Below are positions 6,554-7,500 of a stretch of 7,500 nucleotides of DNA, piece after piece. The notes beneath the pieces were generated by a model, which was given only the letters and a program-made list of their open reading frames with translations, was not told the origin of the DNA and did no database searches. Numbering within the stretch: the first letter of the stretch is position 1; each line of letters starts with the position of its first letter. Source of the stretch: Granulicella sp. UBA5172. GTDB lineage: Bacteria > Acidobacteriota > Terriglobia > Terriglobales > Acidobacteriaceae. The stretch is from contig DHWW01000080.1 in NCBI GenBank assembly GCA_002413385.1, positions 12,196-19,695 on the forward strand, given 5' to 3'. The position numbers and the translations under genes are program-made.

Positions 6554-7500
6554 ATGAACGAAGGTCGTTGGGTACTGCTGATTGCTAGTGAAGTGGGTGG
6601 CACGGATTCGGTTTCGGATCGTGCCATGGAGCGGCTGGTTGAAGCCATTGCTGCAGAGGGCTATGAAGTCGTCAGGACGTCGACTCCGGAGGACGGGTTA
6701 TCGCTCGTCACCTCCGATCCATCGCATAGTGCGATTTTGCTGGATTGGGATCTCGAGGGAGACAACCAGTTTGATGAACGCGCAGCCCTTAAAATTCTGC
6801 GCGCTGTACGCCGGCGCAATAAGAAGATTCCGATCTTTCTGATCGCCGACCGGACGCTGGTGAGCGAGTTGCCGCTGGAAGTCGTGAAGCAGGTGCACGA
6901 ATACATTCATCTATTCGGCGACACGCCTGCGTTCATCGCGAACCGCGTGGACTTTGCCGTGGAGCGCTACCATGAGCAACTGCTGCCGCCCTATTTTCGC
7001 GAGCTGAAAAAGTACACCGATCAGGGAGCGTATTCGTGGGACGCTCCGGGGCACATGGGCGGGGTTGCCTATCTGAAGCACCCGATCGGTATGGAGTTTC
7101 ACAAGTTTTTCGGCGAGAACATCATGCGGTCGGATCTCGGGATCTCGACGTCGCCGCTGGGATCGTGGCTGGATCACCTGGGGCCCCCGGGAGAGAGTGA
7201 GCGGAATGCGGCGCGCATCTTTGGCGCGGACTGGACGTTCTATGTGCTGGGCGGATCGTCGGCGTCCAACCAGATTGTCGGGCATGGCGTGATTGCGCAG
7301 GATGACATTGTTCTGGCTGATGCAAATTGTCATAAGTCGATCTGCCACTCCTTGACGGTGACCGGGGCGCGGCCTGTGTACTTCAAGCCGACTCGCAATG
7401 GCTACGGGATGATTGGCCTGGTGCCGATCAAGCGGTTTAGCCCGGAGAATGTGCAGGCGCTGATCGAGCGAAGCCCGTTTACGGCGGGGGGGCGGGGGGA
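6554..7500 (+). CDS. Orn/Lys/Arg decarboxylase, N-terminal part (partial, 3' end outside window)
   Basis: The frame is open from ATG 6554 to the end of the window, giving 315 residues; full-length family members have about 700-780. Residues 5-130 are the flavodoxin/receiver-like wing domain (OKR_DC_1_N type), with a strand AILLDWDLEGD at 60-70. The PLP-dependent aminotransferase-fold domain begins near residue 140, with SWDAPGHMGG (161-170), FFGENIMRSDLGIS (185-198) and LGSWLDHLGPPGESE (202-216). GGSSASNQ (233-240) should hold the PLP phosphate, and His260 in NCHKS is the residue that stacks on the PLP ring. The Schiff-base lysine lies beyond the window. It decarboxylates a basic amino acid to a polyamine or diamine in the cytoplasm, for polyamine synthesis or acid resistance; which amino acid cannot be told. 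GAGAGG at 6545-6550 is the ribosome site, with a short 3-nt gap. An in-frame ATG at 6536 is an alternative start. Confidence 0.9.
   Translation, partial: MNEGRWVLLIASEVGGTDSVSDRAMERLVEAIAAEGYEVVRTSTPEDGLSLVTSDPSHSAILLDWDLEGDNQFDERAALKILRAVRRRNKKIPIFLIADRTLVSELPLEVVKQVHEYIHLFGDTPAFIANRVDFAVERYHEQLLPPYFRELKKYTDQGAYSWDAPGHMGGVAYLKHPIGMEFHKFFGENIMRSDLGISTSPLGSWLDHLGPPGESERNAARIFGADWTFYVLGGSSASNQIVGHGVIAQDDIVLADANCHKSICHSLTVTGARPVYFKPTRNGYGMIGLVPIKRFSPENVQALIERSPFTAGGRG

Overview
The window looks like chromosomal DNA of an acidobacterium, probably class Terriglobia (the Granulicella/Terriglobus/Edaphobacter group). The evidence is moderately high G+C, a secreted VWA-related protein of a kind best known from Acidobacteriota, and a TonB-dependent receptor with an N-terminal carboxypeptidase-regulatory-like domain. 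This assignment is inferred from protein character; no rRNA or marker gene is present. Neither mobile elements, tRNAs, rRNAs nor CRISPR arrays were seen.

Layout, left to right. (1) 1-399 (+): the last 132 residues of a membrane-anchored family 2 glycosyltransferase. (2) 406-1215 (-): an N-terminally anchored SGNH/GDSL-type esterase or lipase, convergent with the glycosyltransferase and 6 bp from it. (3) 1296-2265 (+): an NADPH:quinone oxidoreductase (zeta-crystallin type, close to E. coli QorA), divergent from the esterase across about 80 bp. As sequenced it is broken by one extra A in the A4 run at 1527-1530; removing that base gives a full-length 322-residue protein. (4) 2280-2500 (+): a decayed fragment of a GNAT acetyltransferase with an apparent frameshift and no intact ends. 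(5) About 2570-2802: a cobalamin (B12) riboswitch. A 7-bp hairpin that touches the ribosome-binding site follows it. (6) 2853-5345 (+): an 830-residue TonB-dependent outer-membrane receptor, which the riboswitch marks as a probable cobalamin or corrinoid importer. A strong hairpin terminator follows. (7) 5473-6414 (+): a secreted VWA-like protein without a canonical metal-binding motif, ending in a good intrinsic terminator. (8) 6554-7500 (+): the N-terminal 315 residues of a PLP-dependent Orn/Lys/Arg decarboxylase, running off the window.

The genes are mostly separate transcription units rather than one operon, since both strands are used and terminators stand after the receptor and the VWA gene. 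The clearest functional unit is riboswitch, sequestering hairpin and receptor: when intracellular cobalamin is high, synthesis of the outer-membrane importer should fall. No periplasmic B12-binding protein (BtuF) or ABC transporter (BtuCD) lies within the window. I found no convincing evidence of an undescribed system; the points most worth checking are the quinone oxidoreductase frameshift, the acetyltransferase relic and the riboswitch expression platform.
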